DNA of 64,000 bases from Phenylobacterium sp. Lineage in GTDB: Bacteria; Pseudomonadota; Alphaproteobacteria; Caulobacterales; Caulobacteraceae. Positions within the stretch are counted from its first letter, which is position 1. The number at the start of each line of letters is the position of its first letter. A model generated the notes under the pieces. It was given only the letters and a program-made list of their open reading frames with translations, was not told where the DNA came from and made no database searches. This document shows, piece after piece, positions 33,312-43,528 of this stretch. The stretch is taken from assembly GCA_004799545.1 (NCBI GenBank), contig SSMU01000008.1, positions 18,855 to 82,854 of the forward strand. The letters run 5' to 3'. The translations under genes were made by a program, and so were the position numbers.

Positions 33312-34520
33312 CTAGCGTCCAGCCTGCTTCGGCAGCGCCAGCCGGTGCAGCGAGAGGGCCGATCCCGCCAGCGCTACCGCCATGATCAGCGCCATTGGCC
33401 GGGGCGTGCCGTCGTGCAGCGCGCCGGCCAGGCCGGAGGCCAGCGCCCCCGTGCCGAACGACAGGCCGCCGAGCAGGGCCGAGATCGACCCGGAGCGCCG
33501 CGGGTCGACGTTCAGCGCGCCGGCCGTGGTGTTGCCGCCCATGAAGCCGTAGCTCGCCAGCACGCAGAACAAGAGCGGCAGGACGAGGTAACGCCCGCCG
33601 ATCCCGCTCACCGCCGCCAGGGCCAGCAGCACCGCGAAGCCCAGGGCGACCAGGCTGGAGCGCGCCAGCACGCTGTCGGGCGTGGCGCGGCGCAGCAGGT
33701 GGCGGTTCACCTGGTTGGCGCCGATGATGCCCACCGCGTTGAGCCCGAACACCCAGCCGAAGGCCTGTGGCGGGATCCTGTAGGTCTGGATCAGCAGCTC
33801 CGGCGAGGCGGAGATGTAGGTGAACAGCGTCGCCCCGTTCAGGGCGCCCGACGGGCCATAACCCACCAGCCTGGGCTCCCGCGCCAGGGCCAGGTAGGCG
33901 CGCAACGGGTGCTCGGACCGGGCGTGGGCCGCGGTCTCCTCCGAGCGGCTCTCGCGCATCCTCAGCCACGCCGCCAAGCCGATCACTAGCCCGAAGCTGG
34001 TCATGAACCAGAAGTTCAGCCGCCAGCCGCCGAAGCTCAGCAGCGCCCCGCCAAGCAGCGGCCCGAGGATCGGGGCCAGGCCCATGATCAGCATCAGCAG
34101 GCTGAGCATGCGGGCCGTCTCCACATGGCTGAATCGGTCGCGGACCACGGCGCGGGAGACCACGCCGCCGGCGCAGGCGCCCAGGGCCTGGATGAAGCGG
34201 CCGGCGATCAGCAGCGGCGCGGAGGTCGCCAGCGCGCAGCCCAGCGAGGCCAGCACGAAGATCGCGATGCCCATGAGGATCGGCGGCTTGCGCCCCATCC
34301 GGTCCGAGGCCGGGCCATAGAAGAACTGGCCCACCGCCATGCCGGCCAGGAAGGCCGCCACCGTGCCCTGGGTCTGGCTCGAGGAGGCGTGCAGGCCGAC
34401 GCCGATGGCCGGCAGGCTCGGCAGGTACATGTCGATGGCCACCGGGCCCATGGCTGTCAGCGAGCCCAGCAGGACCACCAGGCCCCACGGCGTCCGCTCC
34501 GGTTGCTCGGTCCCGCTCAT
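33312..34520 (-). CDS. Bcr/CflA-family drug-resistance MFS transporter
   Basis: A 402-residue 12-helix DHA1 exporter. Features: PVAIDMYLPSLPAIG in helix 1, the motif-A loop GPASDRMGRKPPIL, and RFIQALGACAGGVVSRAVVRD in helix 4, all characteristic of the Bcr/CflA group. It exports antibiotics such as bicyclomycin or sulphonamides, or metabolites such as cysteine, in relatives. It is divergent from the epoxide hydrolase gene by 80 bases. No regulator is adjacent. Confidence 0.92.
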   Translation of the reverse strand: MSGTEQPERTPWGLVVLLGSLTAMGPVAIDMYLPSLPAIGVGLHASSSQTQGTVAAFLAGMAVGQFFYGPASDRMGRKPPILMGIAIFVLASLGCALATSAPLLIAGRFIQALGACAGGVVSRAVVRDRFSHVETARMLSLLMLIMGLAPILGPLLGGALLSFGGWRLNFWFMTSFGLVIGLAAWLRMRESRSEETAAHARSEHPLRAYLALAREPRLVGYGPSGALNGATLFTYISASPELLIQTYRIPPQAFGWVFGLNAVGIIGANQVNRHLLRRATPDSVLARSSLVALGFAVLLALAAVSGIGGRYLVLPLLFCVLASYGFMGGNTTAGALNVDPRRSGSISALLGGLSFGTGALASGLAGALHDGTPRPMALIMAVALAGSALSLHRLALPKQAGR

Positions 34521-34600
34521 CGGCCCTTCTTAGCGGTTTCGCTGTTCCTGCCGAGTTTGTTTTCCGGCAAAGCTGGCCGGCCAGATGGAGGGGCCCATCG

Positions 34601-35587
34601 ATGTCCACCGCCGAGACCGACATGCCGCCTGTAAAGCGCGCCCAGGTGAATGGGATCGAGATGGCCTACTACGAGGCCGGGCCGCGCGCGGGCGTGCCGG
34701 TGATCCTCTGCCACGGCTTCCCGGAGCTGGCCTTCTCCTGGCGCCATCAACTGAAGGCCCTGGCCGACGCCGGCCGCTGGGTGATCGCGCCGGATCAGCG
34801 CGGCTATGGCCTGACCTCGCGCCCCGAGGCCGTCTCCGACTACGACATGGCCCACCTGACCGGCGACCTCGCGGGCCTCTTGGACCATCTCGGCGTGGAG
34901 AAGGCGATCTTCGTCGGCCACGACTGGGGCGGCATCGTGGTCTGGCAGATGCCGTTGATGCACCCCGATCGCGTCGCCGGCGTGATCGGGCTCAACACGC
35001 CCTTCCTGCCGCGCAGCCCGGTCGACCCGATCGTCATCATGCGGGCCCGTTTCGGCCCCGATATGTACATCGTCTGGTTCCAGACCCCGGGCGACGCGGA
35101 CAAGGTGCTGGCCGCCGACGTGGACAAGACCATGCGCTTCTTCATGCGCAAGCCGCGGGCGCTGACCGCCGCCGCGGCCGAGCCTCCCGAAGGCGGCTCG
35201 ACCTTCGCCTTCAAGGACCTGCTGCAGCAGTGGGACGGCGCCGACTATGACCAGGACGCCCTGCTGACCCCCGCCGAGCTCGCCGTCTTCGTCGCGGCGT
35301 TCCAGCACAGCGGCTTCACCGGCGGCATCAACTGGTACCGCAACTTCACGCGGAACTGGGAGGCGTCCGAGGGTCTTGCTTCGAGGATCGACGGCCTTCC
35401 CTGCCTGATGATCACCGCCGAGAAGGACGCTGTCCTGACCCCGGCCATGGCCGAGCCGATGCCGGCCCTGATCGGTGACCTGGAAATGCACATGATCGCG
35501 GGCAGCGGCCACTGGACGCAGCAGGAAAAGCCGGACGAGGTGAACCGGCTCATGCTCGACTGGCTGACCAGACGTTTTCCCGCCTAG
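34601..35587 (+). CDS. Epoxide hydrolase-like alpha/beta-hydrolase
   Basis: A 328-residue alpha/beta-hydrolase of the epoxide hydrolase type. HGFPELAFSWRHQ gives the oxyanion HGxP motif, GHDWGGIVVW carries the nucleophile as Asp instead of Ser, and GSGHWTQQEKPDEV carries the catalytic His. The Asp nucleophile plus HGFP favours epoxide hydrolase over haloalkane dehalogenase. It opens epoxides to diols through an alkyl-enzyme ester. The start is ATG 34601; the M at residue 8 is an alternative. Same strand as the iminopeptidase but probably a separate unit. Confidence 0.88.
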   Translation: MSTAETDMPPVKRAQVNGIEMAYYEAGPRAGVPVILCHGFPELAFSWRHQLKALADAGRWVIAPDQRGYGLTSRPEAVSDYDMAHLTGDLAGLLDHLGVEKAIFVGHDWGGIVVWQMPLMHPDRVAGVIGLNTPFLPRSPVDPIVIMRARFGPDMYIVWFQTPGDADKVLAADVDKTMRFFMRKPRALTAAAAEPPEGGSTFAFKDLLQQWDGADYDQDALLTPAELAVFVAAFQHSGFTGGINWYRNFTRNWEASEGLASRIDGLPCLMITAEKDAVLTPAMAEPMPALIGDLEMHMIAGSGHWTQQEKPDEVNRLMLDWLTRRFPA

Positions 35588-35616
35588 ATCACCGCTTCCC
35601 GAGTAGATTGGCTCCC

Positions 35617-36609
35617 ATGGAACGCAACACGCCCGCACCGGTCGTCTCAGCCCAGGGAGCCAGGCGCAGCCTGTTCCCGGAGAACGAGCCGTTCGCCACC
35701 GGCTGGCTGCCGACCGGCGGCCCGCACGAGATCTACTACGAGGAATGCGGCCGGCCCGACGGCAAGCCCTGCGTGATCCTGCACGGCGGCCCGGGCGGGG
35801 CGATCAACCCGACCATGCGCAGGTTCTTCGATCCCGCGAAGTGGCGGATGGCGCTGTTCGACCAGCGGGGCTGCGGCAAGAGCCGGCCCAACGCCAGCCT
35901 GCAGGACAACACCACCTGGGCGCTGATCGAGGACATCGAGCGGCTGCGCGAGCACCTCGGCGTCGAGAAATGGTGCGTGTTCGGCGGCTCCTGGGGCTCC
36001 ACCCTCGCCCTCGCCTACGCCATCACCCATCCGGAACGGGTGACCAGCCTGGTGCTGCGCGGGGTCTTCCTGGTCACCGAGCGCGAGTTGAAGTGGTTCT
36101 ACCAGGACGGCGCCTCGATGCTGTTCCCCGACGCCTGGGCCCGGTTCTGCGCGCCGATCCCGGAGGCCGAGCGCGGCGACATGATGGCCGCCTACCACCG
36201 CCGGCTCACCCACCCCGACCGCCGCGTCCAGGCCGAGGCGGCCGCCGCCTGGAGCCAGTGGGAAGGCGACACCATCTCGATCCGCGGGCCCGAGGCCCGG
36301 CCCTCGAAGTTCAACGAGATCGACTTCGCCATCGCCTTCGCCCGCATCGAATGCCACTTCTTCGTCAACCGCGGCTTCTTCGGATCCGACAACTGGATTG
36401 TCGAGAACGCCGACAAGCTGCAGGCCATCCCCGGCTGGGTGGTGCAGGGCCGGTTCGACGTGGTGACCCCGATGGAGGCCGCCTGGAAGCTGAAGGCCGC
36501 CTGGCCGCAGGCCCGCTTCGAAGTGGTCTGGGACGCCGGCCACGCCTCGACGGAGCCCGGCATCGTCGACGCCCTGGTGCGGGCCACGGACCAGGCGCTC
36601 GCCGTCTAG
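35617..36609 (+). CDS. pip: Prolyl aminopeptidase (proline iminopeptidase)
   Basis: A 330-residue S33-family peptidase that removes N-terminal proline. LHGGPGGAINPTMRRFFDP and FDQRGCGKSRPNA are the family signatures; the nucleophile is in FGGSWGSTLALAYA, the acid in GRFDVVTP and the His in DAGHAST. Length is typical. Start ATG 35617 is preferred; an in-frame TTG lies 9 bases upstream. It is cytoplasmic, with no signal peptide, and lies 29 bases after the epoxide hydrolase gene. Confidence 0.93.
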   Translation: MERNTPAPVVSAQGARRSLFPENEPFATGWLPTGGPHEIYYEECGRPDGKPCVILHGGPGGAINPTMRRFFDPAKWRMALFDQRGCGKSRPNASLQDNTTWALIEDIERLREHLGVEKWCVFGGSWGSTLALAYAITHPERVTSLVLRGVFLVTERELKWFYQDGASMLFPDAWARFCAPIPEAERGDMMAAYHRRLTHPDRRVQAEAAAAWSQWEGDTISIRGPEARPSKFNEIDFAIAFARIECHFFVNRGFFGSDNWIVENADKLQAIPGWVVQGRFDVVTPMEAAWKLKAAWPQARFEVVWDAGHASTEPGIVDALVRATDQALAV

Positions 36610-36674
36610 GACCATCGCCGTGCGCGTCTGCGCCTATCTGACGGCGATCGAGTCCTCGCCGCCGTCCACGCGCC

Positions 36675-37829
36675 TCACATCAGCGAGCCCTTGCCGCTGG
36701 TGACTTCCGAGTAGCGGTGGACGCGGACCGAGAGCACCAGGCCGAAGCCCACCATCACCGTCAGCATCACCGTGCCGCCGTAGGAGAGCAGCGGCATGGG
36801 CACCCCCACCACCGGGGCCAGGCCCATCACCATGGCGCCGTTGATCAGCACATAGAGGGCGAAGGTCACCGTGATCCCCGCCGCGGCCAGGCGGCCGAAG
36901 TGGCTGTGGGCGAGATAGGCGGTGCGCAGCGCCATGAAGATCACCGCCGCATAGAGCAGGATGATCGAGACGCAGCCCACGAAGCCGAACTCCTCGGCCA
37001 GCGCCGAGAAGATGAAGTCGGTCTGCTTCTCCGGCAGGAAGTTGAGCTGGCTCTGCGAGCCCAGGCCATAGCCCTTACCCAGCAGGCCGCCGGACCCCAG
37101 GGCGATCTCCGACTGGTGGATGTGGTAGCCGGAGCCGGAGAGGTCGCTCTCCGGGTTGAGGAAGGTCAGCAGGCGGGCCCGCTGGTATCCGTGCAGTCCG
37201 AACAGCACCACCGGCGGCACCAGGGCCGCAACGCCCAGGACGCCGGCGGTGATCACCCGCCAGGACAGGCCGCCGAGGATCATCACCACCCCGCCGGTCA
37301 TCAGGATCAGGAGGGCGGTGCCGAGGTCCGGTTGCTTGGCCACCAGGGCGACCGGGGCGAGGATCAGGAAGGCGGGCCAGAGCAGCCACCAGGACCACCG
37401 CGCCGTCCGCGTGGAGGCGCCGTGGTAGAACCGCGCCAGCGCCAGGACGACGCCGATCTTCATGATCTCCGAAGGCTGGATCTGGATCGGGCCGGCCTGC
37501 AGCCAGCGCTGGGCGCCCAGCGCATGGTGGCCGACCACCAGCACGGCCAGCAGCAGCAGGAATCCCGCGCCATAGATCGGATAGGCCAGCGCGAACCAGA
37601 CCCGCAGGTCGACCAGCGCCAGCAGGATCATCAGGCCGAAGAACAGCACGAACCTGGCCAGCTGCGGCGCGGCCCACGGCATCCAGCTGGAGCCGTTGAT
37701 GGAGAACAGCATCAGGCCGCCGGCCCCGGCGATCAGGCACAGGGTCAGGCAGAAGATCCAGTCGATCTCGCCCAGCTTGACGATCAGGCGGTCGCGCTCG
37801 CCGGGGCGGGTGAGGGCCGAGACGGTCAT
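36675..37829 (-). CDS. rodA: Rod shape-determining protein RodA (SEDS glycosyltransferase)
   Basis: A 384-residue SEDS-family peptidoglycan polymerase with about ten membrane helices. It works with penicillin-binding protein 2 to extend lateral wall glycan. KQPDLGTALLIL and PEKQTDFIFSALAEEFGFVG are the signature segments, and PMPLLSYGGTVML is the C-terminal motif. The start overlaps the mrdA stop by 4 bases (ATGA). Last gene of the mreB-mreC-mreD-mrdA-rodA elongasome operon. Confidence 0.97.
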   Translation of the reverse strand: MTVSALTRPGERDRLIVKLGEIDWIFCLTLCLIAGAGGLMLFSINGSSWMPWAAPQLARFVLFFGLMILLALVDLRVWFALAYPIYGAGFLLLLAVLVVGHHALGAQRWLQAGPIQIQPSEIMKIGVVLALARFYHGASTRTARWSWWLLWPAFLILAPVALVAKQPDLGTALLILMTGGVVMILGGLSWRVITAGVLGVAALVPPVVLFGLHGYQRARLLTFLNPESDLSGSGYHIHQSEIALGSGGLLGKGYGLGSQSQLNFLPEKQTDFIFSALAEEFGFVGCVSIILLYAAVIFMALRTAYLAHSHFGRLAAAGITVTFALYVLINGAMVMGLAPVVGVPMPLLSYGGTVMLTVMVGFGLVLSVRVHRYSEVTSGKGSLM

Positions 37830-39835
37830 GCGGTGGGGGTCCCCTGCGGCAGGCCAGGCTGGGAGTTCGGATCGACCGGCGTCGGCGGCAGGTCGGGCAC
37901 GATGTCGCCGCTCTCCGGACCGGTCGGCGCGGCGGGCAGCGGCAGCGGCTTCTCGATCTTGGCCCGGAGCTCCGGGTCCTTCAGCAGGGCGACGCGCATG
38001 ATCTCGCGGGCCTTGGGCGCGGCGGCCGTGGCGCCGAACCCGCCGTGCTCGACCAGCACGCTCATGGCGTAGCGCGGCTCGTCATAGGGGGCGAAGCAGA
38101 TGAACCAGGCGTGGTCGCGCTTCTTCCAGTCGCCCACCGCGCCGTGCGCGCCGGTGCCGCCGCTATAGCCCTGGGCCTGGGCGGTGCCGGTCTTGCCGGC
38201 CATCTTGATCGGGCCGAGGCCGAGGTCGGAGGCCGCACCCATGCCGGTGGCGTGGGCGATGTGCTCGCCCGCCGCCCCGGTCACCGCCGCCATGCCGTTG
38301 CGGACGAAGTCGATGTTCTTTGGATCGAACGGCAGGTCGCCCCAGGCGGCGCCGGACTTCTGCTCCACGCCGCCGATGGAGCGCACCAGCCTGGGGTGCA
38401 GCGCCTTGCGGCCATTGCCGAGCCGAGCGGCCTGGACGCAGAGCTGCAGCGGATTGAGGTGGGTGTAGCCCTGGCCGATGCCCATGCTGGGCGTCTCGCC
38501 GGCGTGCCAGACCGGGTCTTTCGGGAAGGTGCGGCGCTTGTAGGCGGTGTCCGGCACCAGGCCCGCCTTCTGGCCCGGGATGCCGATGTCGAAGAGGGTG
38601 CCGAGGCCGAACGCCTTGGCGACCCTGGCGATCTTGTCCGGCCCAACCGAGAGCGCGCACTGGTAGAAGTAGATGTCGCACGAGGTGGCGATCGCCGTGT
38701 GCAGGTCCTGCACCCCATGCGCCTCGTCGCAGTGCCAGAGCCGGCCGCCCCAGAACCAGGTCTTATTGCAGACGTGCTGGGTCTTCGGGTCGTAGCCGTT
38801 CTCCAGCGCCGCCAGCGCCACCATGGTCTTGAAGGTCGAGCCGGGCGGATAGGTGGCGGTCAGCGCCTTGTTGAACAGCGGCTTGCGCTCGTATTCGGCC
38901 AGCGCCTTGTACTCCGCCCCGGTCAGGCCGCGGACGAAGCGGTTGGCGTCGAAGCTGGGGCCGGAGAACATGCACAGGATGTCGCCGTTGCGGCAGTCCA
39001 TCATCACCGCAGCGCCGCTCTCCTCGCCGAACACCTGCTCGGCGCGCAGCTGGATGTCGGCGTCGAGGGTCAGCCGGATCTCCTTGCCGGGCACCGCCGG
39101 GACGTCGCCCGCCGGGTCCTGGCGCACCTCGCGGCCGTTGGCGTCCACCTCGACCTTCTGGGCGCCCGGCTTGCCGCGCAGATCGAGATCGAAGGCCTTC
39201 TCGACGCCCTGCTTGCCGATCCGGAAGCCGGGGTTGAGCATGATCGGATCGGAGTTGGGGCCGTCCGGGGTGATGTCGTCCTTGTTGACCTTGGCCACGT
39301 AGCCGATCACGTGAGCGAAGGCGCCGCCGTGCGGATAGACCCGCACCTCGCCCATGTCGGCCGAGACGCCGGGCAGCTCAGGCCCGCGCAGGTTGATCGC
39401 GCTGAACTGCTCCCAGGTCATGTCCTCCATGACCTCGACCGGCGCCCGCTTGGGGGCGTTGGCGATGTCCTTGATCAGCCGCGCCTGGCGCTTGTCGTCG
39501 AGCGGCACGAACTCGGCGAGCGTCTTCAGCGTGCCGGGCACGTCGGAGCCCTTGTCGCGCGCCACCATCAGCCGGAAGTTCGGCCGGTTCGAGGCCAGCA
39601 CCACCCCATCACGGTCGACGATCAGGCCGCGCGGTGGCGGCATGAGCTTGAAGTTGAACTGGTTGGAGGCCGACAGCTTCTCGTAGCGCTGGGTCTCGAT
39701 GAGCTGCAGCTGCGCCAATCGGCCGCTGAGCGCCGCCAGGCCGAGGCCGGCGATGCCGCCCAGCACAAAGGCCCGGCGATGGAAGATCCCCTGCCGCTCA
39801 TTGACCTCTTCGAAGAAGATGGACGGTTCGGCCAT
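37826..39835 (-). CDS. mrdA: Penicillin-binding protein 2 (elongation transpeptidase)
   Basis: A 669-residue class B PBP that cross-links lateral wall peptidoglycan as the partner of RodA. It has a short cytoplasmic start, one membrane anchor (about 22-42), a dimerisation domain containing LMPPPRGLIVDRDGVVLASNRP, and a transpeptidase domain with PGSTFKTM (nucleophile Ser333) and AGKTGTAQAQG. The C-terminus adds a Pro/Asp-rich tail. It lies 9 bases after mreD and overlaps rodA by 4. Confidence 0.97.
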   Translation of the reverse strand: MAEPSIFFEEVNERQGIFHRRAFVLGGIAGLGLAALSGRLAQLQLIETQRYEKLSASNQFNFKLMPPPRGLIVDRDGVVLASNRPNFRLMVARDKGSDVPGTLKTLAEFVPLDDKRQARLIKDIANAPKRAPVEVMEDMTWEQFSAINLRGPELPGVSADMGEVRVYPHGGAFAHVIGYVAKVNKDDITPDGPNSDPIMLNPGFRIGKQGVEKAFDLDLRGKPGAQKVEVDANGREVRQDPAGDVPAVPGKEIRLTLDADIQLRAEQVFGEESGAAVMMDCRNGDILCMFSGPSFDANRFVRGLTGAEYKALAEYERKPLFNKALTATYPPGSTFKTMVALAALENGYDPKTQHVCNKTWFWGGRLWHCDEAHGVQDLHTAIATSCDIYFYQCALSVGPDKIARVAKAFGLGTLFDIGIPGQKAGLVPDTAYKRRTFPKDPVWHAGETPSMGIGQGYTHLNPLQLCVQAARLGNGRKALHPRLVRSIGGVEQKSGAAWGDLPFDPKNIDFVRNGMAAVTGAAGEHIAHATGMGAASDLGLGPIKMAGKTGTAQAQGYSGGTGAHGAVGDWKKRDHAWFICFAPYDEPRYAMSVLVEHGGFGATAAAPKAREIMRVALLKDPELRAKIEKPLPLPAAPTGPESGDIVPDLPPTPVDPNSQPGLPQGTPTA

Positions 39836-39844
39836 CCAACGCCC

Positions 39845-40354
39845 CTATCGGAACCGCACGTCGGCGTCGTCGAACATGTCGATGAGCCGCTGGGCGAAGG
39901 GATAGAGCACGATTGTGGCGAGGTATTGCCAGCCGGTGGCGACCAGGCCGGGAAAGGCCTTGGACTTCACGCCGACCACCAGGAAGCCCACGGCCATGGC
40001 GACGGCGGTGACCACGGCGTACCAGGCCCACAGCGCCACCCGCCCCTGCCCGGCCAGCATGCTGCGCCCGCCAAGCACGATCCCGTAGGCGGTGAGCAGG
40101 CACAGCGCCCACAGGCCGACCGGCCCGCCCCAGAAGATGTCCAGGAACAGGCCCATGATGACGATGGCCAGGGGCGCCAGGATCGAGGGCCGGATCACCG
40201 CCCAGGCGAACACCGCCGCCATCGGGAACACCGGCTCCGGCAGGTGCAGGCCCCAGACCTGGATCGGGATGCCGAACAGGACCGTCACCCCCAGCACCTG
40301 CAGCATGGGGACCCCCAGCCAGCGCCAGGGCTCGAGCGAGCGGACCGCACTCAA
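39845..40354 (-). CDS. mreD: Rod shape-determining protein MreD
   Basis: A 169-residue integral membrane protein with about five hydrophobic helices, including VLGVTVLFGIPIQVWG and LGLFLDIFWGGPVGLWALCLL, the latter with the conserved D-x-x-x-G-x-P-x-G pattern of MreD. It bridges MreC and the MreB filaments in the inner membrane. It overlaps mreC by 4 bases, fitting a translationally coupled operon. Confidence 0.92.
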   Translation of the reverse strand: MSAVRSLEPWRWLGVPMLQVLGVTVLFGIPIQVWGLHLPEPVFPMAAVFAWAVIRPSILAPLAIVIMGLFLDIFWGGPVGLWALCLLTAYGIVLGGRSMLAGQGRVALWAWYAVVTAVAMAVGFLVVGVKSKAFPGLVATGWQYLATIVLYPFAQRLIDMFDDADVRFR

Positions 40355-41661
40355 TGCGGCGGTTCCGCGGAGGCGTCGTCGGTCGGAGGCTTCGGCTTCG
40401 GCTTCGGCTTGGCGGCGGGCTTCGTGGCGTCTGGCTTGGTCGCCGTCGTCTTGATCCCCGCCGTCTTGGTCGTCGTCGTCTTGGCGGTGGTCGTCTTCGT
40501 CGTCGCGGCCTTGGCGTCCGTCTTGTCAGGCGTCTTCGCCGCGGACGTCCCGCTCTTGGGCTTTGCGGACGGGGTCGAGGCGCTCTTCGCCGCCATCGCC
40601 TCTCCCGCGGCGGGCTTGGCCTTGGCGGTCGTCGTTGTCGTCGTGGCGGTCGGGCCAGCGGCCGCGGCCGGCTTGGCGGCGCCTGGCGTGACGGCGGCCG
40701 CGCCGGGCTTCGGCGCCCCTGCGGCCGGCGTTGCCGCCACGGGGACCACGCCCACCGTCTCCGCCCCTTCGGTCGGCGGCGGGACGTGCTTCTCCTCCAG
40801 CTGCCTCTCGTTGACCAGCTGGGTGAAGTCCTCGAACAGCAGCACCCGGACGAAGTCGATCGGCGACTTGTCGGCGGCCAGCACCACGCGCCAGCGGCCG
40901 TCGAGGCCCTTCACGGCCGTGCCCACCGGCAGGCCGCGCGGCATCACCCCGCCGTCGCCGGAGGTCATCACCCGATCGCCCTCCTTCACCGGGTCCTGGC
41001 CGCGCAGGTACTCGAGCTTTGGGTTGGGGCCGCCGTCGCCGGTCAGGATGGCCCGCGCGTTGGTCCGGTCGATCATCACCGGGATCTTCGAGGCGGTGTC
41101 GGTGGTGAGCAGCACGCGGCTGGCGCCGTCGGTCACCCCGACGATCCGGCCCACCAGGCCGGTCTCGCTCATCACCGGATTGCCGACCTTGATCCCCTTC
41201 TCGGTCCCGGCGTTGGCCAGCCGGGTGGAGGCGAACGGCCCGCGGCTGTCGAGCACCACGCGGGCGGCGACCATCGGGATCGGCGGATCGGTCTTCAGGC
41301 CCAGCAGGGTGCGGTAGCGGCCGTTCTCGTTGCGCAGCGCCAGCGCCACGTCGCGCCACTGGCGCATCTCCTTCAGCTCGACCTTCAGCCGCTGGTTCTC
41401 GGAGATGGCGAAGAAGTACCCCTTGACCGTGTCGATGCCCGCGCCCGTCCAGCGGCCGGGCGCCGACAGCGCATCGCCCACCGGGATCAGCACCTGGTCG
41501 GCCACGCCGCGCGTGGCGCCATAGGCTTGCGAGCGGAAGGTCTCCCGGCGATCGGAGACCAGGATGGCGATCACCGCCACCACCGCGACGATCAGCGCGA
41601 TCGCCGCCGTCCAGGTCAGCGGGACCTTGAGTTCACCGAGCGGACTGTCCCGTAAGGACAC
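40351..41661 (-). CDS. mreC: Rod shape-determining protein MreC with long low-complexity tail
   Basis: A 436-residue bitopic protein: N-terminal membrane helix (about 18-36), coiled coil, and the two beta-barrel periplasmic domains (RVVLDSRGPFASTRLANAG, NPVMSETGLVGRIVGV, GDRVMTSGDGGVMPRGLPVG) that organise PBP2. The folded part ends near residue 285; about 150 residues follow that are rich in Ala, Lys, Thr and Pro. Ordinary MreC proteins are about 270-380 residues, so the tail is unusually long. Located between mreB and mreD. Confidence 0.95.
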   Translation of the reverse strand: MSLRDSPLGELKVPLTWTAAIALIVAVVAVIAILVSDRRETFRSQAYGATRGVADQVLIPVGDALSAPGRWTGAGIDTVKGYFFAISENQRLKVELKEMRQWRDVALALRNENGRYRTLLGLKTDPPIPMVAARVVLDSRGPFASTRLANAGTEKGIKVGNPVMSETGLVGRIVGVTDGASRVLLTTDTASKIPVMIDRTNARAILTGDGGPNPKLEYLRGQDPVKEGDRVMTSGDGGVMPRGLPVGTAVKGLDGRWRVVLAADKSPIDFVRVLLFEDFTQLVNERQLEEKHVPPPTEGAETVGVVPVAATPAAGAPKPGAAAVTPGAAKPAAAAGPTATTTTTTAKAKPAAGEAMAAKSASTPSAKPKSGTSAAKTPDKTDAKAATTKTTTAKTTTTKTAGIKTTATKPDATKPAAKPKPKPKPPTDDASAEPPH

Positions 41662-41729
41662 TTAGGCCTCGTTTCCAGCGGATCGCGACAGCCCCCGCCG
41701 CCCCGGCTGCAGGGTGAGTCGCCCAGGCC

Positions 41730-42773
<1,044 letters not shown>

Positions 42774-43019
42774 TCAGGGCCCTGAGGGACTGGGGGCGGG
42801 AAAGGTCCGGCCCGCTGCGGCTTTCGCGACGACCCGGATGACGCTCAAGAGTGTGCGTCGAGTCGCAACTTTTTCCGGCAGGCTTGTCGTTGATCTGCCC
42901 TGCACCGGGGTCTAATTCAAGGCTTAAACACGTCGTGCGCTCTCCCGTCGCGCGCGAGTTTTCCGGCAGAGGTTCGCCTCTCAGGCCATATTGCGGCGCG
43001 CGGCCCCTGCAACCGGGGG

Positions 43020-43517
43020 TCAGTGACCGGTGGCGCGGGGCGTGGTTCCCAGCCGGATGAGGCTGATTGCGCTCACCATCCGGGCCGAGCGGGCCGGCCG
43101 CACGTCGCCTTCGATGACCAGCTTGAAGGGACCTTCCTTGGCCGACAGCGGCGCGCCGTCGGAGCGGTCGGCGACGATGATCCGATTCGGCCGCGTGCCC
43201 GGATCGGCCTCCGCTAGGCCCAGCGCCACCTGGTAGCCGTCCATGGCGGTGACCAGGATCACGTCGGCCATCTCCCTGCCGCCCACCGCCTTGCCGGTCG
43301 GCGCGCCGACCCTGGCCATCAGGTCGATCAGCAGCGGGCCTTCATACTCGTGCTTCTGGCCGTGGGCGTCGAACACGAACTTCACCCGCGGCATGGCGGC
43401 GAGGTCGGCTTCGGAGACGACGGCGGTCCGCCCGTCCGGGCCGGTCAGCTTCAGGGTCTGGGCGAAGGCCGGCGCGGCCACGAGGGCGATCGCGGCGGCG
43501 AGGATCAAGGGGCGCAT
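43020..43517 (-). CDS. Small periplasmic molybdopterin-oxidoreductase-domain protein
   Basis: A 165-residue exported protein. The signal peptide MRPLILAAAIALVAAPAFAQ is followed by a single small domain resembling the Mo-cofactor-binding fold of sulphite oxidase/YedY relatives (GPLLIDLMARVGAP, ADVILVTAMDGYQVALGL, NRIIVADRSDGAPLSAKEGPFKLV, SAISLIRL). Full enzymes are at least twice as long and have a Cys ligand that I do not see, so it may be a non-catalytic or accessory member. Start ATG 43517 has GAGGA upstream; an in-frame ATG at 43532 overlaps the modE stop. Last gene of the mod operon. Confidence 0.75.
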   Translation of the reverse strand: MRPLILAAAIALVAAPAFAQTLKLTGPDGRTAVVSEADLAAMPRVKFVFDAHGQKHEYEGPLLIDLMARVGAPTGKAVGGREMADVILVTAMDGYQVALGLAEADPGTRPNRIIVADRSDGAPLSAKEGPFKLVIEGDVRPARSARMVSAISLIRLGTTPRATGH

Positions 43518-43528
43518 GGCGGGGGTCC

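Noticed and set aside
32206..34623. Open frame of about 800 codons covering the Tim44-like and Bcr/CflA genes in another frame
   Set aside because: It overlaps two real genes on the same strand out of frame and is Arg/Ala/Gly-rich without motifs.
38045..41317. Very long open frame (over 1,000 codons) opposite mrdA-mreD-mreC
   Set aside because: It is antisense to three well-recognised genes. High GC removes stop codons from the shadow frame; its translation is Gly/Ala/Arg/His-rich without any domain.
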